From contig QNGE01000872.1 in assembly GCA_008508345.1 (NCBI GenBank), positions 1-64,000 on the forward strand: a stretch of 64,000 bases of DNA. Direction: 5' to 3'. This DNA is from Paragonimus westermani. Its lineage: Eukaryota; Platyhelminthes; Trematoda; Plagiorchiida; Troglotrematidae. The notes under the pieces are model-generated. The model ran no database searches and was not told where the DNA came from. It was given only the letters and a program-made list of their open reading frames with translations. The translations under genes and the position numbers were made by a program. Positions 47,601 to 59,516 of this stretch are shown here, piece by piece. Positions within the stretch are counted from its first letter, which is position 1, and every line of letters begins with the position of its first letter.

Positions 47601-47802
47601 TGTTCCATTGCACACCTACCATCTGACTCCTGTGAATGACGCTCAGCGACTGACTAATTTGCAACTTGCTCTCAGACTAGCCGAAGAGGTGAACGGTGTT
47701 AGCTTAGGTTCCAAGCAAGCAGACGACATGCTGAGACATGATTTGAAGGTCACACTTCGTTTGTTGTACTCTCTCTATACTAAGCATAAGGACGACTTGT
47801 GA
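38375..47802 (+). CDS. PARV: Parvin (actopaxin family), focal-adhesion adaptor, five exons
   Basis: Parvins bind integrin-linked kinase and paxillin and, with PINCH, link integrins to actin. The CDS joins 38375-38614, 41122-41328, 45115-45370, 46232-46377 and 47548-47802: 1104 nt, 367 aa, close to the 365-372 aa of vertebrate parvins. All splice sites are GT-AG and phases fit. The N-terminal basic segment (LSRSRRRKQEADEL) and EGEERSMIEPL precede CH1 (about 84-192: ILIEWINMELVEDRILVRDI, LYDGQILQKLIEKLMGIKIN, AIMRLLVALVRRFAPSIRLP). CH2 (about 248-357) holds FANHHLAKLNLSVSSLETD, GVYFILLIGLLDGFFVPLH, and DLKVTLRLLYSLYTKHK near the end. An upstream in-frame ATG at 38282 would add 31 residues. I chose 38375 because family similarity starts there. 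Confidence 0.95.
38615..41121 (+). other. Parvin intron 1
   Basis: 2.5 kb. A 101-codon frame at 38662-38967 and a 157-codon frame at 39986-40459 are open but without a recognised domain. No known repeat was identified. Confidence 0.8.
41122..41328 (+). CDS. PARV: Parvin exon 2
   Basis: Residues 81-149, first half of CH1. Acceptor CGGCTACAG, donor AAG|GTAGGC, phase 0 at both ends. Confidence 0.93.
41329..45114 (+). other. Parvin intron 2
   Basis: 3.8 kb. It contains a degraded LINE at about 43690-44770. The rest (41329-43690) shows no recognised element. Confidence 0.85.
43690..44770 (+). pseudogene. LINE fragment within parvin intron 2
   Basis: RT-like pieces on the plus strand: LNFSNAFNYVN (the SKAFD-VN catalytic block with Asp lost), TTLCQLLQGYAIQPNLINLL, GYFTNSTQRCVLSPD, SVLGLHREN, then decayed 3' sequence. 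Several stops are present. The clade is uncertain, CR1/Jockey-like by style. Confidence 0.5.
45115..45370 (+). CDS. PARV: Parvin exon 3
   Basis: Residues 150-234 and one base of 235: second half of CH1 and part of the linker. The acceptor TCTGTTCAAG at 45114 restores RQRLK-LVLDEINVAL. Donor G|GTAACT. The frame is open upstream of the exon, but that part does not match the family. Confidence 0.9.
45371..46231 (+). other. Parvin intron 3
   Basis: 861 bp, GT-AG, no recognised element. Confidence 0.85.
46232..46377 (+). CDS. PARV: Parvin exon 4
   Basis: Residues 235-283: linker (TETDHDAISALVDCAVPEK) and start of CH2. Acceptor CTGTTTCAG, donor GAC|GTACGA, phase 1 in, phase 0 out. Confidence 0.92.
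46378..47547 (+). other. Parvin intron 4
   Basis: 1.17 kb, GT-AG, no recognised element. Minus-strand frames at 46848-47203 have no known domain. Confidence 0.85.
47548..47802 (+). CDS. PARV: Parvin exon 5
   Basis: Residues 284-367, most of CH2, ending KHKDDL and TGA. The acceptor is TTTTATCAG at 47547. Confidence 0.95.
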   Translation: MNDGVYFILLIGLLDGFFVPLHTYHLTPVNDAQRLTNLQLALRLAEEVNGVSLGSKQADDMLRHDLKVTLRLLYSLYTKHKDDL

Positions 47803-48540
47803 ACCAATTCCATACATCAGACGAGCGTCTGTATTCGCTCATTTCATTGAATACCTTCTAGCCAACTTGTTCAGTGCGACGAACATAAGTTATTTTTGTT
47901 GGCTTGCCTTGCTTTACTGCCAATTTTATTGGTTTCACCATACAATTATTGTGCATTTAGTCTTAATGCAATCGCATTTGATTCATTCTTTCCAGTGCCT
48001 TTGTCTTCATAGTTTTGCGTTGATATTTTGTGACTGTCTTGCCTCTCTGGTCATATATAATCCCCACTCCGAAAATTTGCCTCCAATTTTTCGTTTGTAC
48101 ATCGTTTGGACAACCCGACCGTTGGTTTTCTATTTGTGTTTTAACCGCACTATGTGCGTATTTCTTATGTACTATCCAGTGTATACGATTTGTGCATTCA
48201 CTGTTTGTGAGCTGGAGGTAGCTTAGTGATGATGACGTCGTTGGCTGTTGAAACCAAAGTTGCAGGCTGGTATCTCGGCTGCCTCAACTGTTCTCGATTG
48301 GACTTTCTCACCCTACTGAGCTCTAATATTTCTTCTAGTCTGTCACATGAAAACACAGGCACCTTGCTGTCTAAGAGTCTGAAATTTATACATCTATGAC
48401 ATTACGAAAATGTGGATGATGCTATGACCTTTTGGTGCGGTTAGTTGTTTCTTCCAAGTTGAAAACTGAGTTCAGATTAGCACTGACTCCACACGGCTCA
48501 TTTTTATGATTACGAGTACGATTCATCATGCGCTCTGTTA
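47803..48540. other. Downstream of parvin, no recognisable gene
   Basis: Probably the parvin 3' UTR and intergenic sequence. The hydrophobic frame at 47867-48226 has no recognised domain. Confidence 0.4.
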
Positions 48541-51292
48541 CCTCACCCTTACCTGTGGGTACTGTGGATTCTGGCTGCTGTTGGTCCTGTCAGTGGTCCA
48601 CGAAGTGGTCGAATAACAAATAAGTGTGTATATAAAGAATAGGGAAGAAGAGTGAGAAAAGAAGGAACTGAGAAGCTTCAGGAAATATAATAATGGTCAA
48701 CAACCTCACGGATACGTGTTTGTCATTGACTGCGACATAGTACCATTTCAGAAGCGTTCCTAATCAGCAGTACGGATGGTCCCGAACTCCGCAACCGGGT
48801 CGACGACACCTACCAACCTTGCTAAGATTGGCGACCCGGGCTCTCATCATTGCTCAGTTGCCTTACGGTTTATTCCAACCATCAGCAGCCACGATGAACA
48901 ATACACGATGCGACAGGCGCTCTGTCAGCATACGGGGTTTGTGACCCAATCACCAAAGACTTGTTAGCGGTCGTAGATTTGCACATTTCCCACATACGCG
49001 GCAACAGACTAAATCTCTACTCACACAGCCAGTATTTTATGCGGACTACCTGGCGCAGTCAGTGGTAGTATGATGCCAATGGTGTTGACACATCTTCTCT
49101 ACAAATGGACTAGGCATCTGGTCCACATAGAAAAACGGATCATACTTCCGCATTGTAAACGCTACATTTAATCAACAACTGGTCGTCTTTGTCACTTCAC
49201 TGGTGGCAATGGTTGACGAATGCAATGCGTTCCTTCACTGTTCTAGCGGATACCACGTCAGCAACATAAACTGATGAGGCTATACATCCAAAGCAGGTGA
49301 ACCGATCACCAACCTCTAGCAAACTGCCTGTGACAACAAAGGTAAGGTCAATACCAATGAGATTTCGTGCCGTCGCATTGCACTTTAAGGTTGCCAATCA
49401 AATACTCATCATTCAGTCTGTCTTGCGTGAATTGCATGTTGTCTACAGAAGGACTAATCGGATCAGTGTTACCCGCATACTCAATGCCAGTCAGCCTACC
49501 GCTTGACAGAAGCCCCACCCTAAGGTCATCGGGCTGTCCGAGTACTCATTCCAGAAGAGGGAGATCGGACAATTCCTACAAATGCCACTCGAAGTAGTGA
49601 ACGTTCGAGACAGCTGCTCATAAGTGCACAACCAGGTCGAATGTGCGAATTCTTTAATTCGAAACACTTCACGATGATTCCTCTACGTTGTAGATAGCCC
49701 CAGAAAGCATGTCAACCTTTAAGTCCCTTGGCTGAGGACTGAAACGTCGATACTCCCAAGTCTGTCGCAATTTGACGCTGTGAACGCTACACCTGCGAAC
49801 AGGTCATATATTGTTCTGTGCGTTCCGGAAGCCGGCGTATTATGATACTTGTGAGTGCGATAGGGCCAGGGCTGTTACCTTTGTGGTTGTCACCTGGTGT
49901 TCCGGCACTTTTTCGAAAGTGTGACTGTTTGCTGATAAACACCAGTCATGAGACACCTTCAGTTTACTCTGTTGAATGGACTATGATCAGTTCAAGCAAC
50001 GATCTCTCACCACCACGTTAGGAGAGCAGCAGACAGAGGACCTTATTGAGTTTCAATATTTTAAGCTGCAAAACCACTTCGTTCTCCGACAGAGGACCGT
50101 CTGGAATGTCATGACTAAATACACTTCCCCTATCATCCACAGTTGACTGAGCTGGTTCAGGCCAGTTAGGTTGTTCCGCAGTGCTCAGTTCGTCTGCCAA
50201 GTGGCCGCGACAGGCTGTATACTCGCGAGTCATCTTTTTTCACGTATAGTCGTCTCATTGGCACCTTGCTGAAGTCCAGTGTAACAACGAGTCGGGGAGA
50301 ACCACACCCGACTGTTCCCCGATAAAAATGCCTCCATCTCTTCGTTTCGTTTGGAGGAGTCAGTCTCACGATTCGTACGCAGCTCCTTCGTAAGTTTGCG
50401 TTTCAGTTCACTACGGTCCTTGCAGTCTTCAGAGTCAAGGGAATCAGTTGACGTTTTCTTAATGATTTCTGCTGAATCACTTCTGTCGTATCTGCAGTGC
50501 TCCTTTGAAACATAACTCATCGGAAGAAGTTTGCATGGTCGTTAAGATTCTTGCTCAGTGCTCGTTTGGTCACTGTTGTAACTTAGGCAGTTTTACCGTC
50601 ATTGCTGTTTGACAGGCATTTCGTGTACCCTAGTCGCTCAGTTTCCGACTGAGTATTTCATACCGATGAACAGATGATATGTGATTAAACGATCAAGCAG
50701 AACGAGAACAAACAACTGCATGATCTGAATCAAAGTGGATGCTCCAAAATGAGTGGCAATCTTTAATGAAGTGACACCACCGTAAGCTGACAGCAATGCA
50801 ATCAACTGGCGTTCATGGTTGAGTTGCATGAGATGGTCTCTACTTAACGCATTGCCGTCAATCGTACTGAAATGCGTTACATCATGTGTACAGTCCGTTA
50901 GACGATCAGAATTGTAACAGCCGATCGCAATCGTCACGGCTTTGCGCACGCGCATTGCACATATTGTAGCGAGAAAGCGTCCAACAAAGCACAATCTTTA
51001 TTGTCCAAATCGCCAGTCACATGCAACGCGCGCTCTCTCGTTTATGAGTCATAATTCCAACCCGCAGCACCCCCCGGTTTCCGTTCACACGTCGTGTGCA
51101 CTTCTGACCGGTTTACGTGTGTGATCGGCGCCTTCTATCGGAGGGTTTTCCGCTTGCCATTCCTCGTCTGTTTGTCCGATTTCGTTGCGCGATGGCTCGT
51201 CCGGCTGCCCGTGCTGTCCGCCATCCACCCAATGTTGGCCTTGACCGTATTCCAACATCGTGTCGAGATGTTCCTCTACATGTTGGAAAAAC

Positions 51293-52415
51293 CACGCCTC
51301 CGATCTGGCCGTCTGTCGTATTTCGCCTGCCCTGCCTCGCCCGTTGGTCCGATCCAGTCGAGCGATGACTCATCCGGTCGCGCACGTTGTTCTTGATTCG
51401 ATCGCGATAGGCTTTTGAACGTATCTCCCTCGCGTTGAGGTATTCGGCCGAGCGTTCGAAAACTCGCACCTCCGACCTGACAATCCACCACAATATCACC
51501 CAGGTGTCTCCTTGGGAGTACTTCAACCGAGCTGTGGATTCATATCACTGACAAACAAATGTTTATTCGTCTCAGAAGATGGAAGAAGGCATCGTACAAG
51601 GCGTTTTTGAGAGCATCTGCAATATCGTCGATGAGAGCATATGCAAACATGACAGACAAACGTCTTTGTGGTTTCACTCGATCGATCTTGATCGAAATGC
51701 CAAGTCTGATAGTACGCAAGCAATCACCCACAGGAATTCAATAGAATGAGTTGTGTTTGACCTCAGAGTTTAGTACGACCCCACCCCTAGCTTGACTGCG
51801 ATATTCGGTCCCACGTTTACTGGAGACCCTGAGAAAAGAATGCTGATTCATAGCACTATCCAGCGACAAATTCAGGTGAAGAACAACGTTAGGATCCTAA
51901 AAGACGCATTTTAGACACTTCCAATTTCTAACTGGAGAGAGTGCTCGCCAGAGCAGGTTGCTGACTAACTTGTCGGTGGGTGGGGACTTCTTAAACGTTA
52001 ATATTGGTCAGTTTTACTGGTCTGACTCGAAGAAACTCGGAAGTTGAGAAGGTGGAAAGTGAAACTCTGATTGTTGGGAACAGTGGTGGTTTTGTTTGTA
52101 TCTCGGGTTGATGGTTTTGGTATTGATATGTTCGCCGAGCTTGGCATTTAGGTTGCAAACCTTTCATCACCAGGCGAGGTGACATCATCAGTGCGTAAGT
52201 GTTTCAGCGTATATTTTGAAACACTTACGCACTGATCATTTCACCTCGCCTGGTGATGAAACGTTTGCAACCTAAATACCAAGCTCGGCGAACATATCAA
52301 TACCGAAAGTGGAACTCAGTGGACTGCGCTTTCGGGACAACGATAACTTCGGTTACTTCTGGTCGTTCATACCGCAAGAGAGGATTGAGTTGGAAAACCT
52401 CATCCCCAGCCTATG
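51293..52415. repeat. Tandem duplication, unit 1
   Basis: 1123 bp, repeated at 52417-53539 with an offset of 1124. I noticed four substitutions (for example ATTTCGCC/ATTTTGCC and AAACCTTTC/AAACGTTTC). It ends directly at the N at 52416. It includes RTE endonuclease sequence and the near-palindrome. Confidence 0.93.
52119..52304. repeat. Near-palindrome of Penelope-type terminal sequence, copy 1
   Basis: Arms of about 88 bp run from GGTATTGATATGTTCGCC inward to AGTGCGTAAGTGTTTC and back out as the reverse complement, around a short AT-rich loop. I noticed only a few arm mismatches (for example GGCATTT against GGTATTT). One arm-type unit occurs singly at 7775-7880 beside a Penelope-like GIY-YIG remnant. 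Confidence 0.85.
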
Positions 52416-52416
52416 N
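52416..52416. other. Single ambiguous base N
   Basis: The only N seen in the window. It stands exactly at the junction of the two 1123-bp copies. Confidence 0.95.
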
Positions 52417-53539
52417 CACGCCTCCGATCTGGCCGTCTGTCGTATTTTGCCTGCCCTGCCTCGCCCGTTGGTCCGATCCAGTCGAGCGATGATTCATCCG
52501 GTCGCGCACGTTGTTCTTGATTCGATCGCGATAGGCTTTTGAACGTATCTCCCTCGCGTTGAGGTATTCGGCCGAGCGTTCGAAAACTCGCACCTCCGAC
52601 CTGACAATCCACCACAATATCACCCAGGTGTCTCCTTGGGAGTACTTCAACCGAGCTGTGGATTCATATCACTGACAAACAAATGTTTATTCGTCTCAGA
52701 AGATGGAAGAAGGCATCGTACAAGGCGTTTTTGAGAGCATCTGCAATATCGTCGATGAGAGCATATGCAAACATGACAGACAAACGTCTTTGTGGTTTCA
52801 CTCGATCGATCTTGATCGAAATGCCAAGTCTGATAGTACGCAAGCAATCACCCACAGGAATTCAATAGAATGAGTTGTGTTTGACCTCAGAGTTTAGTAC
52901 GACCCCACCCCTAGCTTGACTGCGATATTCGGTCCCACGTTTACTGGAGACCCTGAGAAAAGAATGCTGATTCATAGCACTATCCAGCGACAAATTCAGG
53001 TGAAGAACAACGTTAGGATCCTAAAAGACGCATTTTAGACACTTCCAATTTCTAACTGGAGAGAGTGCTCGCCAGAGCAGGTTGCTGACTAACTTGTCGG
53101 TGGGTGGGGACTTCTTAAACGTTAATATTGGTCAGTTTTACTGGTCTGACTCGAAGAAACTCGGAAGTTGAGAAGGTGGAAAGTGAAACTCTGATTGTTG
53201 GGAACAGTGGTGGTTTTGTTTGTATCTCGGGTTGATGGTTTTGGTATTGATATGTTCGCCGAGCTTGGCATTTAGGTTGCAAACGTTTCATCACCAGGCG
53301 AGGTGACATCATCAGTGCGTAAGTGTTTCAGCGTATATTTTGAAACACTTACGCACTGATCATTTCACCTCGCCTGGTGATGAAACGTTTGCAACCTAAA
53401 TACCAAGCTCGGCGAACATATCAATACCGAAAGTGGAACTCAGTGGACTGCGCTTTCGGGACAACGATAACTTCTGTTACTTCTGGTCGTTCATACCGCA
53501 AGAGAGGATTGAGTTGGAAAACCTCATCCCCAGCCTATG
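52417..53539. repeat. Tandem duplication, unit 2
   Basis: This is the partner of 51293-52415. Unit 1 flows in from unique sequence at its left and unit 2 runs out into unique sequence at its right, the pattern of two overlapping contigs joined end to end. Confidence 0.93.
53243..53428. repeat. Near-palindrome, copy 2
   Basis: The same structure lies inside the second duplication unit, with one base restoring better arm pairing (AAACGTTTC on the left arm). Confidence 0.85.
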
Positions 53540-53720
53540 ACTCGAAAGTCAACCTGAGACGGGATTTTTTGGCGGACCGTAATCGGCGCGGCTGCCCCAA
53601 AAGTCTAGTTCACTTGACAGTGAGTGGCTTGCTTATCCGAGGGCATAGTGAGTAATACATTGATGTCTGGTTCGGATCACTGCCGAGCACAGTGGATGCA
53701 TATGAAGTTACCTCGGGTTT

Positions 53721-56700
53721 GTGAATGGTACCGTATTGAACAGTACGTCGTCAGATGTTGAACGACTGGGGTGCTTTTTGTTTGAGGAATTCCTTTCTGA
53801 CCATCTTCCTTATTCAGGAGACGGCAATGTTCCAACCACAAAATGCAGTTCTGTTGTATGTGCCTCACTATCCGAACACTCCTTCGTGATCAGTGTTGCA
53901 ACGTACATCCCTATGAGTGTATCTGCTTTTCGTCCGGCTGCTCTCCTTTGACCTGTCTTACACGGTTGCTCCTGGTAGGACCGAAGTCCCAGCCAGAAAA
54001 CCTCTCCGGATCAATGCACTACACAAACCCGACCACCACATCAATGTAGCGGTCAAAGTCCGAATGCGACCGATTATAATGGGTAAAGCACGTTGCTGCA
54101 TAGTCCTAGCTTTTTATGCACCACTTTGGTAATAGAAACACTTGATTCGCTGTCGAGCTACTTCCAAAAGCATTACGAGTCTTTATTTAACCTTACTAAC
54201 ATATCGGTATTGTAATGCAGTGGCCTCCAGAAGGGAGCGACATGATCTCTATTATGGCACTGAATGAGCAGCCTTTTGACGTTGGCGAAGAGTGAACATT
54301 TCGGTCTTGCGCACCAAATTTTGTTCAAAGAACCCGCTAATTCGTCCTTGATTGCGTACTGTCCATGATTTTAGTGGTGTATGTTTGTCTAATCCCTTAG
54401 ACTGACTTTCGATGTTTAAGCTTGCTTACAAATTCCGAAGTTGACGTACTAAAATTCGACGCGTTCTCCTAGCAAATGTCTAAATTCCAATGTGAATTAG
54501 GAAATTCCATATGTAACTAACATCTAAAACAAATGGTGCTTGCTCAATTTACCTATTCATGTAGAGCACCTTTTTAACAAATGTCTCCTGATCTGAAGAC
54601 TAATTAACTAAAATTCTGTATGTCTGTAGGCCAGGTTTTTTCCTGTTGCTTGCAAGCACGGTGATTGCTTTAATTCTAAATTGCAATCTTACGCTTCTGA
54701 GACATGATCATCATTCTGAGGGTTACTGCAAAATTACCCGTCCATTTTGTCGGGTTGGTTAGTACACTTACTACGTGAGTTAGTGCCCTTCCTTGTTATG
54801 ATCTGTTTCAGGGAGCAAAGAAGACCAAGCAGTGACAAGAAGTCACAAACGCTAACAGTCTACTGCTGGATATTTAATGATTCAGCGCTACGTTAGCAAC
54901 CCCATGTTATGGTCAGTCGATACTCCCCTTCAATGTTATTTCTAGAGCGGGTAACGTTATTAACGCTAGTGAACGCAATTCTACCCACTTGGGGAAATCC
55001 CTTCAATAACGTTCCCGAACATCACATTAGGAGTTCGCACAACATACATCAGATGGATATATTTTGCTTGCAACTTTTGCGCAATAATGACTGCACTTAT
55101 GGTACAAGTGGTAGACAGCTGATCACGCGAATCAGCCGCATGTATGCGTACAATTGCTTTTGTTTTGGTAGTCACGTTATTAACACTTTCTGGCCCTTTT
55201 GAACCGCAGGGTTGGTACACTGGTATTCTCCGACAAGAAACGGTTATTAACTGACCTTGTTACCCACCAAGATAACGTACCAAGGAAACGGTTATGTCAG
55301 TACATTCTGACCTGCAAGGTTTGGTTTCTCCGCTTCGTCATCGACACCTTCTCAACAACTAAGCATTCAAATCACGTCGATGAAGTCTACTCTATATTTG
55401 TTGTTATCTGCCTGTATATGTATGTCGCACTATCTACTGAGGACCTGATTCGTTCCAGCTGAACATGCCAAACTGTGTTGATTCGTTTCTTGCGGATATT
55501 CTTCTTCGGTTAGGTTGAAACTCGCCTAGTGATGTGGTGCGTCGCTCGTTAAGTTTACTGATCAATGGAGGACTTCCGAAGAAGTGAGTGGTAATCAAAT
55601 GATATCTCTTGTTTGGAAGTTCCAAAACTCCAGGCAAAGACTAATCACCTCTGTGGTGTTTCGTATGCTGCTAGTTGTGATATCACTAAACATTCCGCAG
55701 CTAACTGGAATAAAACAACTGCACAAATAGATATGACCTTTAAAACTGTTTCTCATTCACAACTAGGTCAACTCTGCTGTGAAATATGGGGTTTCTTGTC
55801 TCTGGATTATGTATACGTCAGCCCCACTTGGCGACTAAATCGTCGGTCAGTTATGCAGATGAACTGCCTTCCGATTGACAATAACTAGGTTTGTACACAA
55901 AATTTCACCGGAAGCGGAGAAAGCTTGCGTACGTCTGAATTTGTGTTATACGATTTAAAAAGAAAAATAAATCGGTGATTTGTTTCAGTTTCAGACTGTC
56001 ATAAAATGAGAAAGTTACAGGCTAATGAATGGAACAGTTACCCAAGCACTGTCTATCAAACATACTACAACCGCGCTGCAGCCTACTGCAGATAACAGCT
56101 GGTTAGTATCAGTAGTGGGAGGTCAAGTGTATCTTCATCTTACCGTAATGATTCAGATGATAAAGTTTTCTGAATATTCTGTTTCATGTCCCTAATATGC
56201 ACGTCAACTCCGTGTTTGAATTCAACTATTTTGACAGTAACAGCAGAATGTGGTGGGTTGCTGCGGATTGGACACAGTTGTATTGTAAAAGAATGTCTCT
56301 GTAAGTCAAGCTTTAGCGAGTTACCCTCGGGACGATTATTTTCGCTAGACACAGGTATATTTTGTACGGGATGTTGAGTTGATCTTGCACAAGTCATATC
56401 GAACTTGTGCCGTGCGGTCACGCACTTTGTGTTGGTGACCCACTTGCGTGTAACTTAACAATTGCAGCAACGATAGTCCGTCAATACTCTGAAAGAGTCG
56501 ATTTGGAAAATGATACGCAGTTGGTTCTACTTACCTTGACAATACCACGTATGTAACTAGACAGATCATCATGGCACCATAACCGTCTGTTCCCCTAAGT
56601 CGGTGGAATATCCTGCAACTGAGAATGTATTCAGGGATTTTCATTCAAAACAGTTTACGACATATTCCAAACTAATCACCAGAATACTGCAAACCAATAT

Positions 56701-58259
56701 AAATGTTCAACGGACCGTATACGTGCTCACTCTCTGTCTTGCTGGCAATCGAGGCTTGAAGCAGTTGATGCGTAGGTTTCCTGGAGCCGATTGTAAATCG
56801 TGAGAGGTTTCTGCCAACTGGAGCATTTAATACATCTGCACCGAAACTTCACAGAGTAGGTGATGTAGTCAGACGGAATAGTACAACACCTAAATTACAT
56901 TTGTAACGCAGCTGTCGTTCGAGCGGTTCACTGTACGTTGTGCGCTTTGCGCTACTAATGAAGAGCGTTGGTGCCTGTGATTTTCAATTACCTGTATGAC
57001 ACTATCCACCCAAATGGTTCAGAGGGATGAAGCTGTCTCCATCCAGGATTGTCAGCCTGCCCATCTTTTCATGTGCTTACAATTCTCCTGACCCTAAACC
57101 CGGCCGACGCGCTAAAGGATCTACAATAGTGCATAAATAGTTGGCTGGTCAAAATGGTCGTTGCGGTAGCTTTTGGTATGCGCGTACTTGAACAACACTA
57201 ACTCTAAAAGAAAAGCCGTAGGTCAGTGAAATTTAATGCGATGAATGAAGATCATAAGAGTGAAACTCCTCGGAGATGGTAGGATGCTAAATAGATGGAC
57301 CATTTCAAAATATGGAAAACTTGACCACCGGCTCCTGCCATCGTTACCAAGTTTATCGTACAGTTACGGAGTCATATTTGACAATTGTCAACAAAGGGCT
57401 CATTTGCATACGTATAAAGTGTAGCTGACAAGATATCTGTGGGCTGTTTAACGAATTTTATAGACAGTAACTCGCATATCTTTCAAATGGTGAGAATCTA
57501 ACATGTTCAAATGTGCATTTCTGGCTATGGTTTAGTTCCAAATTACTGCTTCATCTAGATATTCCAACAGTGGACTTGACCTGTTACCTGATCACCTCCT
57601 GTAGTGGTCATCGACGCAAGGCAAATACAGTGGTTATCAGATTCGGGTGATTAAGTTAGCTTAGACGTCCACCAGAGAACCAATGCACTATTGAAGTTCG
57701 ATCATCCGCTATTAAGGAGTGGTAACTTGGATGTATTGCCCTCGTGGTTCTTTTTGGTACACTTGCACCTTATCGGCTGTTAGATAAAGTGCGTGGTAGT
57801 TCTGCCCACCTTCGATTATGGTGGCCTCGGGGTCACCAAGTAAGCATTAGTTGGAATTGATAACTCACTTATCTATTGGTGTCACTTATCTCACACTCAG
57901 CTGAGTCCGTGACCGATTAACAGAACTTACAGGGAATGTGCTAAAGCACAGTCCAATTCAAGATCCTAGATGGTTTTATACATTTTCAAAGCAAGATAGC
58001 ATAATCAACATGTGGATGGATAACTGCGTCCAGATGTAATACTTCTGAATTCTCTATGTAGATTTGTAGTTCAGCTGACGAAGTATTTGCTGCATCTGGA
58101 CATTGTTTCTGGCGCCGGTTCGCGTCCGGCCGAAGTGCGGATTTTTTGCAATCTGGTCTCTTCTGAAAGTATTGTATGTATTCAGCAGTCAAAAATTCGC
58201 TGGAAACATGAACTGTTTCATACTTTCAATTTGACCATCCCCCACATTTGATCGCAGCC
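53721..58259. other. No recognisable gene
   Basis: The longest frames (for example 56140-56421 minus, 93 codons; 54909-55202 plus, 97 codons) have no recognised motif. Two overlapping plus frames at 53843-54132 are probably RTE 5'-flank sequence. No exon series was found. Confidence 0.4.
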
Positions 58260-58437
58260 TTCGCATTCTGATAGACTTTCCAGTCAGCCTCTTTCGAAAA
58301 GAAGCACTAGACTCGAGTTTCGTTCTGATTAGAGCTCATCAGTAGTGCATATCCTTGCCACGGCCGGGATTTGAACTCCGGCCATTCCAATCATGAGGCA
58401 ACCGTGTTGACTACTGCGTCACTGACCTCTCATTAGG
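58260..58437 (-). repeat. tRNA-derived SINE-like element
   Basis: The minus strand reads GGTCAGTGACGCAGTAGTC (weak A box), CACGGTTGCC, then GGAGTTCAAATCC (B box) and CCGGCCGTGGC pairing with GGCCGG. A non-tRNA tail follows (AGCACTAC and GAGGCTGACTGGAAAGTC parts). This is the layout of a pol III SINE. I believe the family is widespread in flukes, but a database match is needed. Confidence 0.65.
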
Positions 58438-59516
58438 CAGGACCGAATTATCAAATCTGAACACTCACCCACTCTCGCTTGTGAACAATGATCGTCGCGA
58501 GAGGAGACAGAGTAACTGTCCTGTCAACTCCATACTTGTCGCTTAGTGAGCGTGCGTACATGCCGAACCTCATTAGTCACTTGCTACCGTTTGACCTGAG
58601 ACCAACTAAAATCACGTGACGTTATCTTCCCAAATATTTGCTACACGTGTTTTATTCACTACTGATCACAGTCCAACTGCCCCACCGGAATGGCAGTAAA
58701 ATTTAGAGAAATAGAGTTACGACATAATTCTCCTTATTCACAATCGAAATGGGTTGTATTTGTCAAAAGAAGTGCTATATATATTGTCCGACCTTCTGGT
58801 TGCATATGGACACAGGTTTCAACAAGAAACTGAACGATTTTGCAGTAGGCTCCTTGGGGAAGTAGAAACATATCCTAGTCCTTCGATTTTTCCGGATTGT
58901 AATCGTGAACATTCCACTTCACGTATTCTAAGATAAACATATGCGAAGGCGTAAGTTCAATGGTACAAACGACAGGTTCATCCTTGGTTGGCTTTAACAT
59001 GACAAGCAGTCATCACTGGTTCGGTTCATTATCCTTTCTGCTCCCAACGTTGTATCACACTATTCATTTAATTAAGAAATCATGAGACCTACTTTGTAAG
59101 ATTGTGCTACCGCTTTGAGGGTTCTTATCAGTCACCATACATATCAGCGGTTAATCGCAAACTGATTAGACGAATCAGGCTCATAAATTAAGTAATCTGT
59201 CATCAGTTAAATCTGGGACAGACAAAAATAGAGGGCCAATGCCTTCTATCCACAGATGACTGGCTTGTTGCATGTGACTAGCAGTGCCTCGGGTGACTTG
59301 AGGATTACGGGCTCGTGATGACCCACCCACACACGGAAAGTGTTTGTCGAATTGAACATATGGCCAGTCTCCGCGGATGTTCGGCTTTCGATGCAGCAGG
59401 CTTGCACAGTCTGGTGGGGTCACATTGATCAAGGCGCGAATTAGGTCCCCTTATATTACTAATAAGTAGTGTGGCAGATTTATGAATTCAGTTGAGACCC
59501 AAATGTGAAAAGTCAG

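Larger units (their letters stand above)
48541..53720 (-). mobile_element. RTE-clade LINE, long decayed copy, minus strand
   Basis: Reading minus: 5' UTR at 53720-53500 (matching 29790-29600), endonuclease at about 52010-51510 (HRQVSQQPALASTLSS; RLSVMFAYALIDDIADALKN), more endonuclease at about 50850-50700 (HERQLIALLSAYGGVTSLKI), linker at 50520-50230 (LTKELRTNRETDSSKRNEEM), RT at 49397-49200 (LLEVGDRFTCFGCIASSVYV, resembling the EVVDRFTYLGS block), C-terminus at 48950-48780 (HRVLFIVAADGWNKP; VGRCRRPGCGVRD). A palindromic insertion and a tandem duplication around an N lie in the 5' half. It is heavily broken, and the overall order fits a single element. Confidence 0.72.

Noticed and set aside
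51113..51526. 137-codon Arg-rich minus-strand frame, duplicated downstream
   Set aside because: No recognised domain; overlaps other frames in G+C-rich sequence within a decayed RTE region, and the repeat is due to the tandem duplication.
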